The notes: generated by a model from the sequence alone, not told the origin. 37,622 nt of DNA from Alcaligenaceae bacterium (GCA_029267315.1 JAJUJD010000010.1:1-37622); one strand, 5' to 3'. Counted from the first letter of the stretch, positions 9,895 through 19,923 are shown. Made by a program: numbers and translations.

Positions 9895-11325
9895 TTAGCT
9901 ATGTGTATCGACAGCGTAGCTGCGCGGACGGTATTTGGGAATCTCTATTCGTGCGACCAAGCCACCAGGTGGCTGTGAAATTAGCTCAAGTTGGCCGCCC
10001 ACCTGGCCCAGCAGGCGTTCCACGATAGAAAGCCCTAACCCTGCACCACTCACTCCAGTTCGCGCAGATTCGCCGCGTGAGAAAGGCCGTAGCAGTCGCT
10101 GAATGTCATTGGCTGCAATCCCTCGACCATGATCCCGGACCTCTATGGAAACCACATTGCCTCGCTGTTGAGCGGACAGTTCGATATGTGCCCGGTCATC
10201 CTCGGGCGTCCGGCCGTAGCGCCTCGCATTCTCGATCAGATTGCCCACGATGCGCTTCAGGTCATGCGCATTGATGCAAGCGTAGAGGTTGGACTCTATC
10301 TTTGCCACCAGTTTCCCGCCTAGGGATTCCGTGTGACTCTTCTCGCGTTCGTAAAGCTCGTGCAGCACCGACGAAACATCTATGCCCTGTTCGGGCACTT
10401 GTGCCGCTGGACGTGCGTATTCCATCAGCTGGTCAATGCAATGGTCGATCTGGGCCAAGTCTTCGTCAATAGCGGCCCTGGTGTCGTCGCTGACGCTGCT
10501 CAATTCGATTTCCAGACGCATGCGGGCAAGCGGCGTGCGCAAGTCATGGGAAATACCCGCCAGCATGATTTCACGGTCTGCCTCAGCTTGCCGGATGTCT
10601 CGGGCCATGCGGTTGAATGCAATGTTCATATCGCGAATTTCCACCGGGCCTTTTTCCGGAAGCGGTGAGGGCGTCTCTCCTCGCGCCAACTGTTGCGCCA
10701 CCTTGGCCAGCTGAGCGAGAGGACGGTTCACAAATCGAACACTGACCGCAGCCCCGATGAGGGCAAGAAGCAGCGCTGTAGCTCCCCAGCCTAGCCACTC
10801 GACGCCTGCGGTGAGAGCGAGCTGCTCACGCTCGAAAACCAGCCAGTATTTATCGTCGTTGATTTCGAAGCTGACCCACACGCCAGGAATCTGATTGACG
10901 CTCCACATGACCAGGGTTTCCATGCCCTGCTTGTCGCGAATCTGCGCCGCTACATGCTTCCAATAGTTGGAATCAGGCAATGGTTCCAGAACGTCGGTGG
11001 GTTCGCGCGGTTGGACGCGTAGGCTTTCCTTGGTGGCGAGGTCCAGCAAGAGGGCGGGGCGCACGCTGGTGGGCGCGTATACAAGTGCCGAGCGCGTGAT
11101 ACTTACAGCCGTGGTGACGCGTTGCGCCATCTGCCGGGCACGCGGGCCTTCTTCCATGCTGAAGAAAACCTGCAGCCAAGCGCCCAGGCTTACCAGCATG
11201 AGGCTGGCAAGAAGCAGGAAGGACCGGCTGAACAGGCCCAAGCGCAAGCGCGGCGCGGAACGAGCCCGCGGGGTGGTTTTTTTGGACATGGCAGAAACTG
11301 CTCGGGACCTGAAGCAGGTCGCCAC
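9895..11325 (-). CDS. risS: EnvZ/RisS-like sensor histidine kinase (likely start at 11289, MSKKTT)
   Basis: Two TM segments, HAMP, HisKA ISHDLRTPLARMRLEIE, HATPase (NLIENARRYG, VRDHGRGI, GAGLGLSIVERL); next to an OmpR-family regulator. Confidence 0.9.
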   Translation of the reverse strand: MATCFRSRAVSAMSKKTTPRARSAPRLRLGLFSRSFLLLASLMLVSLGAWLQVFFSMEEGPRARQMAQRVTTAVSITRSALVYAPTSVRPALLLDLATKESLRVQPREPTDVLEPLPDSNYWKHVAAQIRDKQGMETLVMWSVNQIPGVWVSFEINDDKYWLVFEREQLALTAGVEWLGWGATALLLALIGAAVSVRFVNRPLAQLAKVAQQLARGETPSPLPEKGPVEIRDMNIAFNRMARDIRQAEADREIMLAGISHDLRTPLARMRLEIELSSVSDDTRAAIDEDLAQIDHCIDQLMEYARPAAQVPEQGIDVSSVLHELYEREKSHTESLGGKLVAKIESNLYACINAHDLKRIVGNLIENARRYGRTPEDDRAHIELSAQQRGNVVSIEVRDHGRGIAANDIQRLLRPFSRGESARTGVSGAGLGLSIVERLLGQVGGQLELISQPPGGLVARIEIPKYRPRSYAVDTHS

Positions 11326-11408
11326 CAGGAATCAGTGCCCGCCTGCTTGCGTCCTGGAAGAGCCGGAGCATGCCGGGGAAGGCATGCTCTTCGCTTGTCT
11401 CCTTGGAA

Positions 11409-12143
11409 TTACTGACCGCCGTCAGGCACGAAGACGTAACCGAGCCCCCATACAGTCTGAATGAACACTGGCTTGGAGGGGTTGGGCTCAATTAGTTTCC
11501 GCAGGCGCGAAATCTGAACATCCAGGCTTCGGTCGAAAGCTTCATATTCGCGGCCCCGCGCCAGCTCCATGAGCTTGTCGCGCGACAGCGGAATCTTAGG
11601 ATGCCGAGCGAACACTTTCAGTACCGAGAATTCACCGGTCGTGATGGGCACTGGCTCGTTGTTCTTGGTAAGCGTACGTGTCGACAGGTTCAGGACGTAT
11701 GGGCCGAACTCGATCGACTCGTTTTCCTGGCTGGGTGCACCCGGGTGTTCTTCTGTACCACGTCGGCGCAGAATGGCGTTCACACGTGCCAGCAGCTCAC
11801 GAGGGTTGAAGGGTTTCGACAGGTAATCGTCCGCACCCATTTCCAGACCGACGATGCGGTCTATCTCTTCTGCCTTGGCAGTCAGAATGATGATAGGTGT
11901 ATTGTCGTGCCCGCCACGCAGTCGTCTGCAGATGGATAAGCCATCTTCGCCGGGAAGCATGAGGTCAAGCACCAGGAGATCGAAATGTTCCCTTTGCCAC
12001 AGCTTGCCCATCTCTTTTGCGTCTTCAGCGACAAAGACATTGAACCCTTGCTCGGACAGATACCGACGCAGGAGATCACGCAAGCGGGGATCGTCATCGA
12101 CGATGAGAATTTTGCGGGATAGAGATTGGTTCTGAGTGTTCAT
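11409..12143 (-). CDS. risA: OmpR-family response regulator, RisA-like
   Basis: 244 aa; receiver domain (KILIVDDDPRLRDLLRRYL, DLLVLDLMLPGEDGLSICRRLR, LTAKAEEIDRIVGLEMGADDYLSKPFNPRELLARV) and winged-helix C-terminus ending VWGLGYVFVPDG. Confidence 0.93.
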   Translation of the reverse strand: MNTQNQSLSRKILIVDDDPRLRDLLRRYLSEQGFNVFVAEDAKEMGKLWQREHFDLLVLDLMLPGEDGLSICRRLRGGHDNTPIIILTAKAEEIDRIVGLEMGADDYLSKPFNPRELLARVNAILRRRGTEEHPGAPSQENESIEFGPYVLNLSTRTLTKNNEPVPITTGEFSVLKVFARHPKIPLSRDKLMELARGREYEAFDRSLDVQISRLRKLIEPNPSKPVFIQTVWGLGYVFVPDGGQ

Positions 12144-12478
12144 GAGGAAAATGTAACAGGGTCAGGAAGGGCAGTGAAGTGGCAGTAGCAAGATATTACA
12201 TATTACGCAAGCAGTAAGAATCGGCTTGATGGCCTAGATGGAGTTTTTCAGCCAAAGGCCCTATACACGCGATCTTAGAAGAATTCATACAAATTCGGTA
12301 CTGATTTCAAACACATATCTTGCCGGATGGCTGCGCAGTAAGCAATTCACGTGCCCAGTTGAAGACGCCAGCATGTCTCCAATGGCCCGACCGAGATTCC
12401 AATTAGATGGGTGGGAATGCATACGCGCGAGGATGCTCTTTTATTGAAGCGGGCCAGCTGCAAGCTAAAATCGTCGCC

Positions 12479-13726
12479 ATGACACAGCATCTACTTGCCC
12501 TCGAAACTTCCGGCAGCCTATGCGGCGTTGCCCTGATTTCCCGTAGCGACAGCGGGAAGCTGACCGTGACTCGCCGCGAGCACGAGGGCACGGGCGAACA
12601 TGCTGAACGGCTGTTGCCCATGGTAGATGAGCTTCTGGCAGAGGTCGGTCTGGGGCGTCAATCTCTTTCAGCGGTCGCCTTCGGGCAGGGACCGGGCGGC
12701 TTCACGGGTCTGCGTGTCGCCTGCGGCATTGCTCAGGGCATGGCCTTCGCCCTGCAGATTCCCGTCGTACCAGTTGGCAGCCTGGCAGCTGTGGCACAGC
12801 GCGATGCAGACGCTTCGCCAGCAACCGCATCACTGGCCAGAGTAGTGCTCCAGGATGCCCGCATGGGCGAGATCTATCTTGCAGCCTATGCGCCTGTGGA
12901 AACTGGCGGCTGGAGTGTTATCCAGGCGCCTATGCTTCTGGGGGCCGCCGACGTGCATTTATGGTTGCAGCAGCTTGGCGCGAATCCCGGCGTGCTTCCT
13001 GGTAATGGTGTATTGAGGCTTGTTGGCGATGGATTGTCCTTGTGTCCAGACCTTAAGGCGCTGGCTTTGCCCGAAGGCATGAGCCTGCAGTTCGGACCCG
13101 CGCTCAGGCCTGATGCGGTATCGGTGGGCAAGTTGGGCATGACTTTGCTTCATCAGGGGGCGCATGTGCCTCCGGAAGAGGCCGCTCCTTTATATGTGCG
13201 TGAGAAAGTGGCCTTCACCACCCGCGAACGCGAGCAGGGCCTTGGAGGAAATCCCAAAGCGCCTGGCCTGGGCATCGCCTTGCGGCCCATGGGGCCGGCA
13301 GATATCGCAGAGGTAGCGGCTATCGAAGCCGCGGTGCAAGCGTTTCCCTGGACTGCTGGCAATTTCTCCGATGGGCTCAAAGCCGGATACAGCGCATGGG
13401 TGGCTCACCGACAGGGGCGCGTTGTAGGGTTCAGCATGACCCTATTTGCGCCCGACATAGCCCATCTGCTGGTCCTTGGTGTCGCGCCGGACGCCCAGCG
13501 CGAGGGTGTGGGCACGGCCCTGATGCGTCAATGCGAGAAGGAGGCGCTGCAACGCAGCCTGCCCGGCATCATGCTCGAAGTACGGCCATCCAACACCAAT
13601 GCATTGGCCTTCTACTGGCGCCACGGGTTTCAGAAGCTTGGCGTTCGCAAGGACTATTACCCCGCTCCGGGGGGCCAGCGCGAAGATGCATTTGTCCTGC
13701 GTAAGGCGCTGATCAGCGATGCTTGA
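12479..13726 (+). CDS. tsaB-rimI: Fusion of TsaB (t6A biosynthesis) and RimI-type N-acetyltransferase
   Basis: One ORF (track ORF starts at 12407; ATG at 12479 preferred, MTQHLLALETSGS). N-half: TsaB (LLALETSGSLCGVAL, GQGPGGFTGLRVACGIAQGMA). C-half: GNAT RimI (AFPWTAGNFSDGL, LGVAPDAQREGVGTALM, LEVRPSNTNALAFYWRHGFQKLGVRKDYYP). Confidence 0.92.
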   Translation: MTQHLLALETSGSLCGVALISRSDSGKLTVTRREHEGTGEHAERLLPMVDELLAEVGLGRQSLSAVAFGQGPGGFTGLRVACGIAQGMAFALQIPVVPVGSLAAVAQRDADASPATASLARVVLQDARMGEIYLAAYAPVETGGWSVIQAPMLLGAADVHLWLQQLGANPGVLPGNGVLRLVGDGLSLCPDLKALALPEGMSLQFGPALRPDAVSVGKLGMTLLHQGAHVPPEEAAPLYVREKVAFTTREREQGLGGNPKAPGLGIALRPMGPADIAEVAAIEAAVQAFPWTAGNFSDGLKAGYSAWVAHRQGRVVGFSMTLFAPDIAHLLVLGVAPDAQREGVGTALMRQCEKEALQRSLPGIMLEVRPSNTNALAFYWRHGFQKLGVRKDYYPAPGGQREDAFVLRKALISDA

Positions 13727-14705
13727 AGGGGACGCAGTCATGGACAAGCCGGAACTCAGCGTGGTGCAGCGCAGATGGCTGATGGAAATCGGCCTGGACG
13801 CGCGCATGTTGGCCCACCTCAGCGCGGCCCCAATCGCTGAGCTGCCGGCGAACGATTCGCCGCTTGCCAAAGCACACTTAGGTAGTATGCCTGCCGGCGA
13901 AATACCGGCTGCCGAAGCGTTGGTCGCAAGGACGCCGCATGCCGAGAAGCCGGTAAGCTCAGTGCCCGCCGATGACGGCCCCAGGAGGCTGGGCGAGCTG
14001 CTCAGGCAGGCAATGCCCGCGCGAAGCGGCTCGGGCCAGCGAGACTATCCAGCCGAACGTGGCGGCTCGCAAGCGCCTGCGGAATTGGGGTCGTCGGCTG
14101 CAGTTGCCGCTTCCGGCGAAACGGCTGCCCTCGTTCCAGACCTCCAGGCGCTACATGACCACGCGGAAACCTGCCAGGCTTGTGGCCTGCACGAGGTGCG
14201 TGGCCGTATCGTGTTCGGAGAAGGCGTGCAACAGCAAGTACGTTGGATGTTCATCGGCGAGGCGCCGGGAAGCGTTGATGACAGCACGGGTCGCCCCTTC
14301 CAAGGCAGGCCAGGCGAACTTTTGAAAGTCATGTTGCAATCGGCTGGCATTCAGGATGACGCTCCCGCCTATTTCACTCATGTCTTGAAGTGCCGACCGA
14401 TGGGCAATCGCAGCCCGCGGCCTGAGGAGATCGCAGCCTGCCTGTCCATTCTCCAAAAGCAGATACGTCTGTTGAAGCCGGCCAGCCTGGTGGCTCTGGG
14501 CCGCGTAGCAGCCAGCGCTCTATTGGGTGGAGACGGCGATTTGGAAGCCCTGCGCGGCCGAGTCCATGAGTACAAGGACGCGGACGGAAGATCCATTCCT
14601 TTGGTGGTGACTCACCATCCTGCGTCGCTGTTGCTTCATGGCCAGCTCAAGGCCGAGGCTTGGCGCGACCTCAACCTGTTGATCGACCAGACGCTCAGTG
14701 CTTGA
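13719..14705 (+). CDS. Uracil-DNA glycosylase, family 4-like (likely start at 13740)
   Basis: C-terminal UDG4 features: CxxC (CQACGLHEVRGRIVFGEG), MFIGEAPGSVDDSTGRPFQGRPGELL, YFTHVLKCRPMGNRSPRPEEIAAC, VTHHPASLL; low-complexity N-terminal extension. Confidence 0.9.
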   Translation: MLEGDAVMDKPELSVVQRRWLMEIGLDARMLAHLSAAPIAELPANDSPLAKAHLGSMPAGEIPAAEALVARTPHAEKPVSSVPADDGPRRLGELLRQAMPARSGSGQRDYPAERGGSQAPAELGSSAAVAASGETAALVPDLQALHDHAETCQACGLHEVRGRIVFGEGVQQQVRWMFIGEAPGSVDDSTGRPFQGRPGELLKVMLQSAGIQDDAPAYFTHVLKCRPMGNRSPRPEEIAACLSILQKQIRLLKPASLVALGRVAASALLGGDGDLEALRGRVHEYKDADGRSIPLVVTHHPASLLLHGQLKAEAWRDLNLLIDQTLSA

Positions 14706-16032
14706 GCGCCTGGCCGTGGCCATGTTGCCCAATGGTATCGGCCAGCCCTGGGTCTTCCTGATGGTTGCGCTTGTTCCAACGCATAATCAGCAGCATTAGC
14801 GACGCCACCATGGTCCCAAAGAAGACGATGATCAGGTTGATAGGCAGCTGCATCCATAGCAGCAGGCTGTAGACTGCCAGCATGAGCAGGATGTTGATCT
14901 GCTCATTGAAATTTTGTACCGCGATAGAGTGACCTGCCGAAAGCAGGACATGGCCTCTATGCTGCAGGAGAGCGTTCATCGGTACCACGAAATAACCGGA
15001 CAGCCCGCCCACGAGCAGCAAAAGCGTGTATACCGCCCATTTCTCGTATACAAGCGGCATCAGCATCACCGTCAGGCCCATGACGATACCCATGGGCAAA
15101 ACTGCCAGCGCCTTGCGCAGAGGTACGCGCCCCGCGAACACAGCACCCACGACCGTGCCAATGGCGGCCACGCCCATCAGTATGGAGGACTGGTCCAGAC
15201 GGTATCCCAAGTGTTGGGCGCCCCATTCAATCACAATGAATTGCAAGGTGGCGCCGGCCCCCCAGAACAGGGTGGTGACAGCCAGTGAAATCTGGCCCAG
15301 TTTGTCTTTCCAGAGAATCTTTACATAGTCCCAGAAAACGGCGATCAGCTTGACTGGGTTTCGTTCCTGACGGGGGTAGGTGACATTGGTGCGCGGAATA
15401 GCCAGGTTGGTGAGAGCAGCGGCCAAATAAACAATGCCAATAAGAAGGATGGCGGCCTCAGTGCGTGTATCCACCAACGAGCCAATCCATGTCCCCTCAA
15501 GTAGCGTCGTCGAGACCGTTGGGTTGATGAGCAGGCCCCCGACCACCGTACCTACAATGATGGAGATTACCGTCAGGCCCTCTATCCAGCTGTTGCCCTT
15601 TACCAAATCCTTAGGCGGCAGCATTTCGGTCACGATGCCATATTTGGCCGGGGAGTAAGCTGCAGCCCCGACGCCGACCAAGGTATAGGCCACGAATATG
15701 GTTGCAAGCTGAGACTGCGTACTCAGACCCAAGCTGTGGCAGCCGAACATGAGCGCACAGCCGGCCATCTTCACGGCGTTGGTGATGAACATCACCTTGC
15801 CCTTGGGAAGTGTGTCCGCAAACGCGCCTACAAATGCGGCCAGGGCTACATAAGCCAGGGCGAACCACCACTTCATCATGGGGGCCATCCAGTCAGGGCC
15901 GTGAAGGTCCGCGATCAAGGCGATGGCGGCGATCAATAAGGCATTGTCGGCGACTGACGACAATGCCTGGGCGGCCATGACGAGATAAAATCCTCTGTTC
16001 AACGCTGATCCCGGTTGCTTTAGCCTACCCAC
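14695..16032 (-). CDS. lplT: LplT-like lysophospholipid transporter (MFS)
   Basis: 445 aa, about 12 hydrophobic segments; start FYLVMAAQALSSVADNALLIAAIALI and SPAKYGIVTEMLPPKDLVKGNSWIEGLTV are LplT-like. Confidence 0.88.
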   Translation of the reverse strand: MGRLKQPGSALNRGFYLVMAAQALSSVADNALLIAAIALIADLHGPDWMAPMMKWWFALAYVALAAFVGAFADTLPKGKVMFITNAVKMAGCALMFGCHSLGLSTQSQLATIFVAYTLVGVGAAAYSPAKYGIVTEMLPPKDLVKGNSWIEGLTVISIIVGTVVGGLLINPTVSTTLLEGTWIGSLVDTRTEAAILLIGIVYLAAALTNLAIPRTNVTYPRQERNPVKLIAVFWDYVKILWKDKLGQISLAVTTLFWGAGATLQFIVIEWGAQHLGYRLDQSSILMGVAAIGTVVGAVFAGRVPLRKALAVLPMGIVMGLTVMLMPLVYEKWAVYTLLLLVGGLSGYFVVPMNALLQHRGHVLLSAGHSIAVQNFNEQINILLMLAVYSLLLWMQLPINLIIVFFGTMVASLMLLIMRWNKRNHQEDPGLADTIGQHGHGQALKH

Positions 16033-16398
16033 TAGAAAGCTAGGCTTTCCTGCCGGTCTTGTGGCTCGGAGTGATAAAAGGTTACTGAGTATAGCGGCCT
16101 GCGGCAGCTGGAAGCGAAAAATAATAACGCGTTTTTAAGCTTGCGTTCAGCAAGGTGGGCAAGCTTGGTTACATTGAAGCCTCCGCCGTCGCGCCGATTT
16201 TGCTGGCAAACTCTGCGCCTGACGATTCGCGAAACGGGGTAGATGGGTCCATTATCGTATGCGATGACCCCGTGGCCGCCGGGTCAGCCCCTACGGGATA
16301 CTGCGGCTCTACACTCCTAGCGTTGGCCGGTCGCAGGCACGCGCTGGGTTATCATAGGCGGCGTCCGAGACACACTCTTTTTTCCATCATCCAGCACT

Positions 16399-19300
16399 GT
16401 GCGACTCACACAGATAAAACTCGCGGGCTTCAAGTCGTTTGTCGATCCGACGAGCATTCCTACGCCCAGCCAGTTGGTTGGTGTGGTGGGCCCGAACGGC
16501 TGCGGAAAGTCGAACATCATCGACGCCGTGCGCTGGGTGCTGGGTGAAACCAAGGCGTCTGAGCTGCGTGGCGAATCCATGCAAGACGTCATCTTCAACG
16601 GATCCGGTAATCGCAAACCGGCAGGCCGCGCCTCAGTTGAATTGGTGTTCGACAATAGCGAGGGCCGCATTTCGGGCCAATGGGGAACGTATGCCGAGCT
16701 GTCGGTGCGCCGCGTGCTCACTCGCGATGGCAACAGCAGTTATTACATTAACGGGCAACAGGTCCGCCGCCGGGACATTCACGACATATTTCTGGGAACA
16801 GGGCTTGGCACCCGGGGCTATGCCATCATTGGCCAGGGCATGATCAATCGCCTCATCGAGGCCAAGCCCGAAGAGTTGCGAGTCTTCCTGGAAGAAGCAG
16901 CCGGCGTTTCTCGCTACAAGGAGCGACGCCGGGAAACTTCCAATCGGCTGGCTGACACCCGTGAAAACCTGGTTCGCGTGGAGGACATTCTGCGCGAACT
17001 GGGAACTAACCTCGAGAAGCTCGAGGCGCAGGCGGAAGTGGCACAGCGCTACCGCAGTCTGCAGCAGGAAGGGGAACTCAAGCAGCATGTGCTGTGGCTG
17101 TTGCGGGAACAAAACGCACGTGATGAGCGGCAACGCAAGGCGGTCGCGATTGAAGAGGCTCAGGCCAAGCTCGAAGAGGCCATTTCTGCCCTGCGGGCCG
17201 GAGAAAACGCGCTCGAATCCAGGCGCCAGGCCCATTATGCCGCCAGCGACGCCGTGCATGCTGCCCAGGGCAAGCTGTACGAAGCGTCTGCTCTGGTCAG
17301 CCGTCTGGAAGCCGAAATCAAGCATGTGAGCGAATCTCGCAATAGGCTGCACGCTCGTCGCCAGCAACTGCAGCTCCAGCAACAGGAATGGCAGGAGCAG
17401 CAGGAACATTGCGATCAGCAACTCGAGGCACTTGAAATCGAGAGAGAAAGCGCTGCGGCCCGCCGAGAAGAACTTCAGGCTCTGGTCGAAGACGCGCGTG
17501 AGGGCTTGCCGGAAATCGAACATACTCTCCGCCAAGCGGCGGCAGAACGCGACAAACTCCGCGTTGAACTGGCACGGTTGGAACAGGCGCTGGCCCTTAC
17601 TGCCCAGGCGCAACGTGATGCCGACCGGCAAGTGCAAGCCCTTGAACTGCGCAGGGAAAGGCTGGAGCAGGAGCGGCGCAGCATGGACGCACCCGACCCT
17701 CAGCTGATCGAAAGGCTGGCCGGAGACTGCGCGGTCATGGAAGAACAGCTGGAAGAGGCCCAGGCGCAGTATGCGGAACTTGAGGAGCGTGTGCCGGCCC
17801 TGGAGGAACAGCGCAGGTCCGCACAGGCCGCGTCGCAGGACGAGGCTCGTAAGCTGGCGGGCCTGGAGGCGCGCCTGGCAGCCCTCAGCAAGCTGCAGGA
17901 GGATGTGCAGAAGCAGGGAGCACTTGAGCCCTGGCTTAATAAGCACGGTTTGGCGGCCTTGCCGCGTCTCTGGCAGCGCCTGCAGGTGGAGCAGGGATGG
18001 GAATCCGCCCTGGAGTCGGTACTGCGTGAACGCATGAGCGCCATTGAGCTGCGCCGCTTGGATCAAGCCGCAGCACTGTCCGCGGACGCACCCCCCGCGC
18101 GCCTGGCCATGTTTCAGTTGCCTGTGGCGGCGCCAGCCGGCGCGCCAGACCTCCCGCTCAAGCCCCTGGCCAGCTTGCTGCGCGTAACCGATGCCGACCT
18201 GCGCACGTTGCTGAACGACTGGCTCTCCGGAGTTTATGTCTGCGACGACATGGCGCAGGCGATGAACATGCGCGACCGCCTGTCGGCGGCCCATGTTCTG
18301 GTGGTGGCGGATGGCCATGTAGTAGACCGACACGGCATACGCTTCTATGCGGCGGACTCCGAGCAGGCGGGCATGCTGGCGCGCCAACAGGAGATCGAAC
18401 ACCTCCGGCGCGACATCAAGGCTCAACAGCTGATTTCTGATCAGGCCGCATCGGCCGTGAGCAAGGCCGAGCTCGCTCTTCAGCAAGTGTCGCAAGCGCT
18501 AGGGCCTGCGCGGCAACGTATTGCCGAAATTACTCGTCGCCTGCACGACATTCAGTTGGAGCACACACGTTTGCGGCAGCTCGCGCAGCAGACTGGGGAA
18601 CGTGAAGCTCGCCTGCATGCCGATCTGGATGAGATTCGCATACAGGTGGAAGAACTTGCCGCGCAACGCGCAGAAGCGGAGGAACGCTTTCAACAGCTGG
18701 ATGAACAATTGGCCGAGTTACAGGGCAAGTTCGCTGATGCGGAACTGTCTGGAGAGGCCTTGCACGAAAGGGCCGAAGCTGCTCGCCAGCGCTTGAGGGA
18801 TTTGGAACGCCAGGCCCAAGAAGCCGAGTATGCCGAGCGAAGCCTGCAGACCCGACATGCCGACCTCCTGCGCACCCGTCAATTGGCCGAGGAGCAAGCC
18901 CGCCGGGCAGCGGCCGACCTTGAAGGCTTGCAAGGCGAGCTCTTTGAGCTCGATGCTGAGGCTGCCCAGGCGGGCCTGCAGGATGCCCTCGAACAGCGGG
19001 CGGCCTGTGAAGAAGCACTGAGTCAGGCCCGCATGCAGTTGGAGGACATCGCGGCCTCGCTGCGAGGAGCGGATGAGGAACGCCTGAAGGTTGAACGTTC
19101 CCTCGAACCCTTGCGCGCTCAGATTACCGAATTGCAGCTGCAGGAGCAGGCAGCACGGTTGTCGGTGGAGCAATTTGCTGAGCAGTTGGACGCGGCAGGA
19201 GTGAACAGGGGTGAACTGCGAGGCATCGTGGCCGAGCAGACGGAAGAGTGGCAGAAGGTCGGGTGGCTGCAGTCGGAAGTGCAAAGGATATCGAGGGCCA

Positions 19301-19923
19301 TGGAGGCGCTTGGCCCGGTGAACCTGGCAGCGCTTGATGAGCTTTCTGCGGCGCGGGAACGGAAGCGCTTTCTTGACGACCAGCACGCCGACCTGATTCT
19401 TGCCATCGAGACGCTGGAAGATGCCATTCGCAAGATCGACCGCGAATCCCGACAACTCCTGCAGGACACCTTCGACGCGGTGAACGCGCATTTCGGTGAG
19501 TTGTTCCCGCGCCTGTTCGGTGGTGGCGAAGCCAAGCTCATCATCACGGGAGAAGACCTGCTCGACGCCGGCGTACAGGTCATGGCGCAGCCGCCTGGCA
19601 AGCGCAACAGCACCATCCACCTGCTTTCGGGCGGTGAAAAGGCGCTTACCGCCACTGCTCTGGTCTTTGCCCTGTTCAAGCTGAATCCCGCCCCGTTCTG
19701 TCTGCTTGACGAAGTGGACGCACCATTGGACGATGCGAATACGGAGCGCTATGCCAACCTGGTTAACAGCATGAGCGATCACACACAGTTTCTATTTATT
19801 TCTCACAACAAGATTGCCATGCAAATGGCCAAGCAACTGGTAGGGGTTACGATGCAGGAGCAAGGTGTGTCTCGCATCGTGGCAGTGGACATCGAATCCG
19901 CCCTGCAGCTGGCCGAGGCTTGA
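16399..19923 (+). CDS. smc: Chromosome segregation protein SMC (GTG start)
   Basis: 1174 aa; N-terminal Walker A (VVGPNGCGKSNIIDAVRWVLGE), long coiled coil with hinge, C-terminal HLLSGGEKALTATALVFALF and PFCLLDEVDAPLDDAN. Confidence 0.97.
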   Translation: MRLTQIKLAGFKSFVDPTSIPTPSQLVGVVGPNGCGKSNIIDAVRWVLGETKASELRGESMQDVIFNGSGNRKPAGRASVELVFDNSEGRISGQWGTYAELSVRRVLTRDGNSSYYINGQQVRRRDIHDIFLGTGLGTRGYAIIGQGMINRLIEAKPEELRVFLEEAAGVSRYKERRRETSNRLADTRENLVRVEDILRELGTNLEKLEAQAEVAQRYRSLQQEGELKQHVLWLLREQNARDERQRKAVAIEEAQAKLEEAISALRAGENALESRRQAHYAASDAVHAAQGKLYEASALVSRLEAEIKHVSESRNRLHARRQQLQLQQQEWQEQQEHCDQQLEALEIERESAAARREELQALVEDAREGLPEIEHTLRQAAAERDKLRVELARLEQALALTAQAQRDADRQVQALELRRERLEQERRSMDAPDPQLIERLAGDCAVMEEQLEEAQAQYAELEERVPALEEQRRSAQAASQDEARKLAGLEARLAALSKLQEDVQKQGALEPWLNKHGLAALPRLWQRLQVEQGWESALESVLRERMSAIELRRLDQAAALSADAPPARLAMFQLPVAAPAGAPDLPLKPLASLLRVTDADLRTLLNDWLSGVYVCDDMAQAMNMRDRLSAAHVLVVADGHVVDRHGIRFYAADSEQAGMLARQQEIEHLRRDIKAQQLISDQAASAVSKAELALQQVSQALGPARQRIAEITRRLHDIQLEHTRLRQLAQQTGEREARLHADLDEIRIQVEELAAQRAEAEERFQQLDEQLAELQGKFADAELSGEALHERAEAARQRLRDLERQAQEAEYAERSLQTRHADLLRTRQLAEEQARRAAADLEGLQGELFELDAEAAQAGLQDALEQRAACEEALSQARMQLEDIAASLRGADEERLKVERSLEPLRAQITELQLQEQAARLSVEQFAEQLDAAGVNRGELRGIVAEQTEEWQKVGWLQSEVQRISRAMEALGPVNLAALDELSAARERKRFLDDQHADLILAIETLEDAIRKIDRESRQLLQDTFDAVNAHFGELFPRLFGGGEAKLIITGEDLLDAGVQVMAQPPGKRNSTIHLLSGGEKALTATALVFALFKLNPAPFCLLDEVDAPLDDANTERYANLVNSMSDHTQFLFISHNKIAMQMAKQLVGVTMQEQGVSRIVAVDIESALQLAEA

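Noticed and set aside
16633-18495. 620 aa minus-strand ORF opposite smc
   Set aside because: Antisense shadow of a GC-rich, coiled-coil gene; no recognisable domain, and smc on the plus strand is unambiguous.
18718-19782. 354 aa minus-strand ORF opposite the smc 3' half
   Set aside because: Same antisense artefact; no domain or RBS support.
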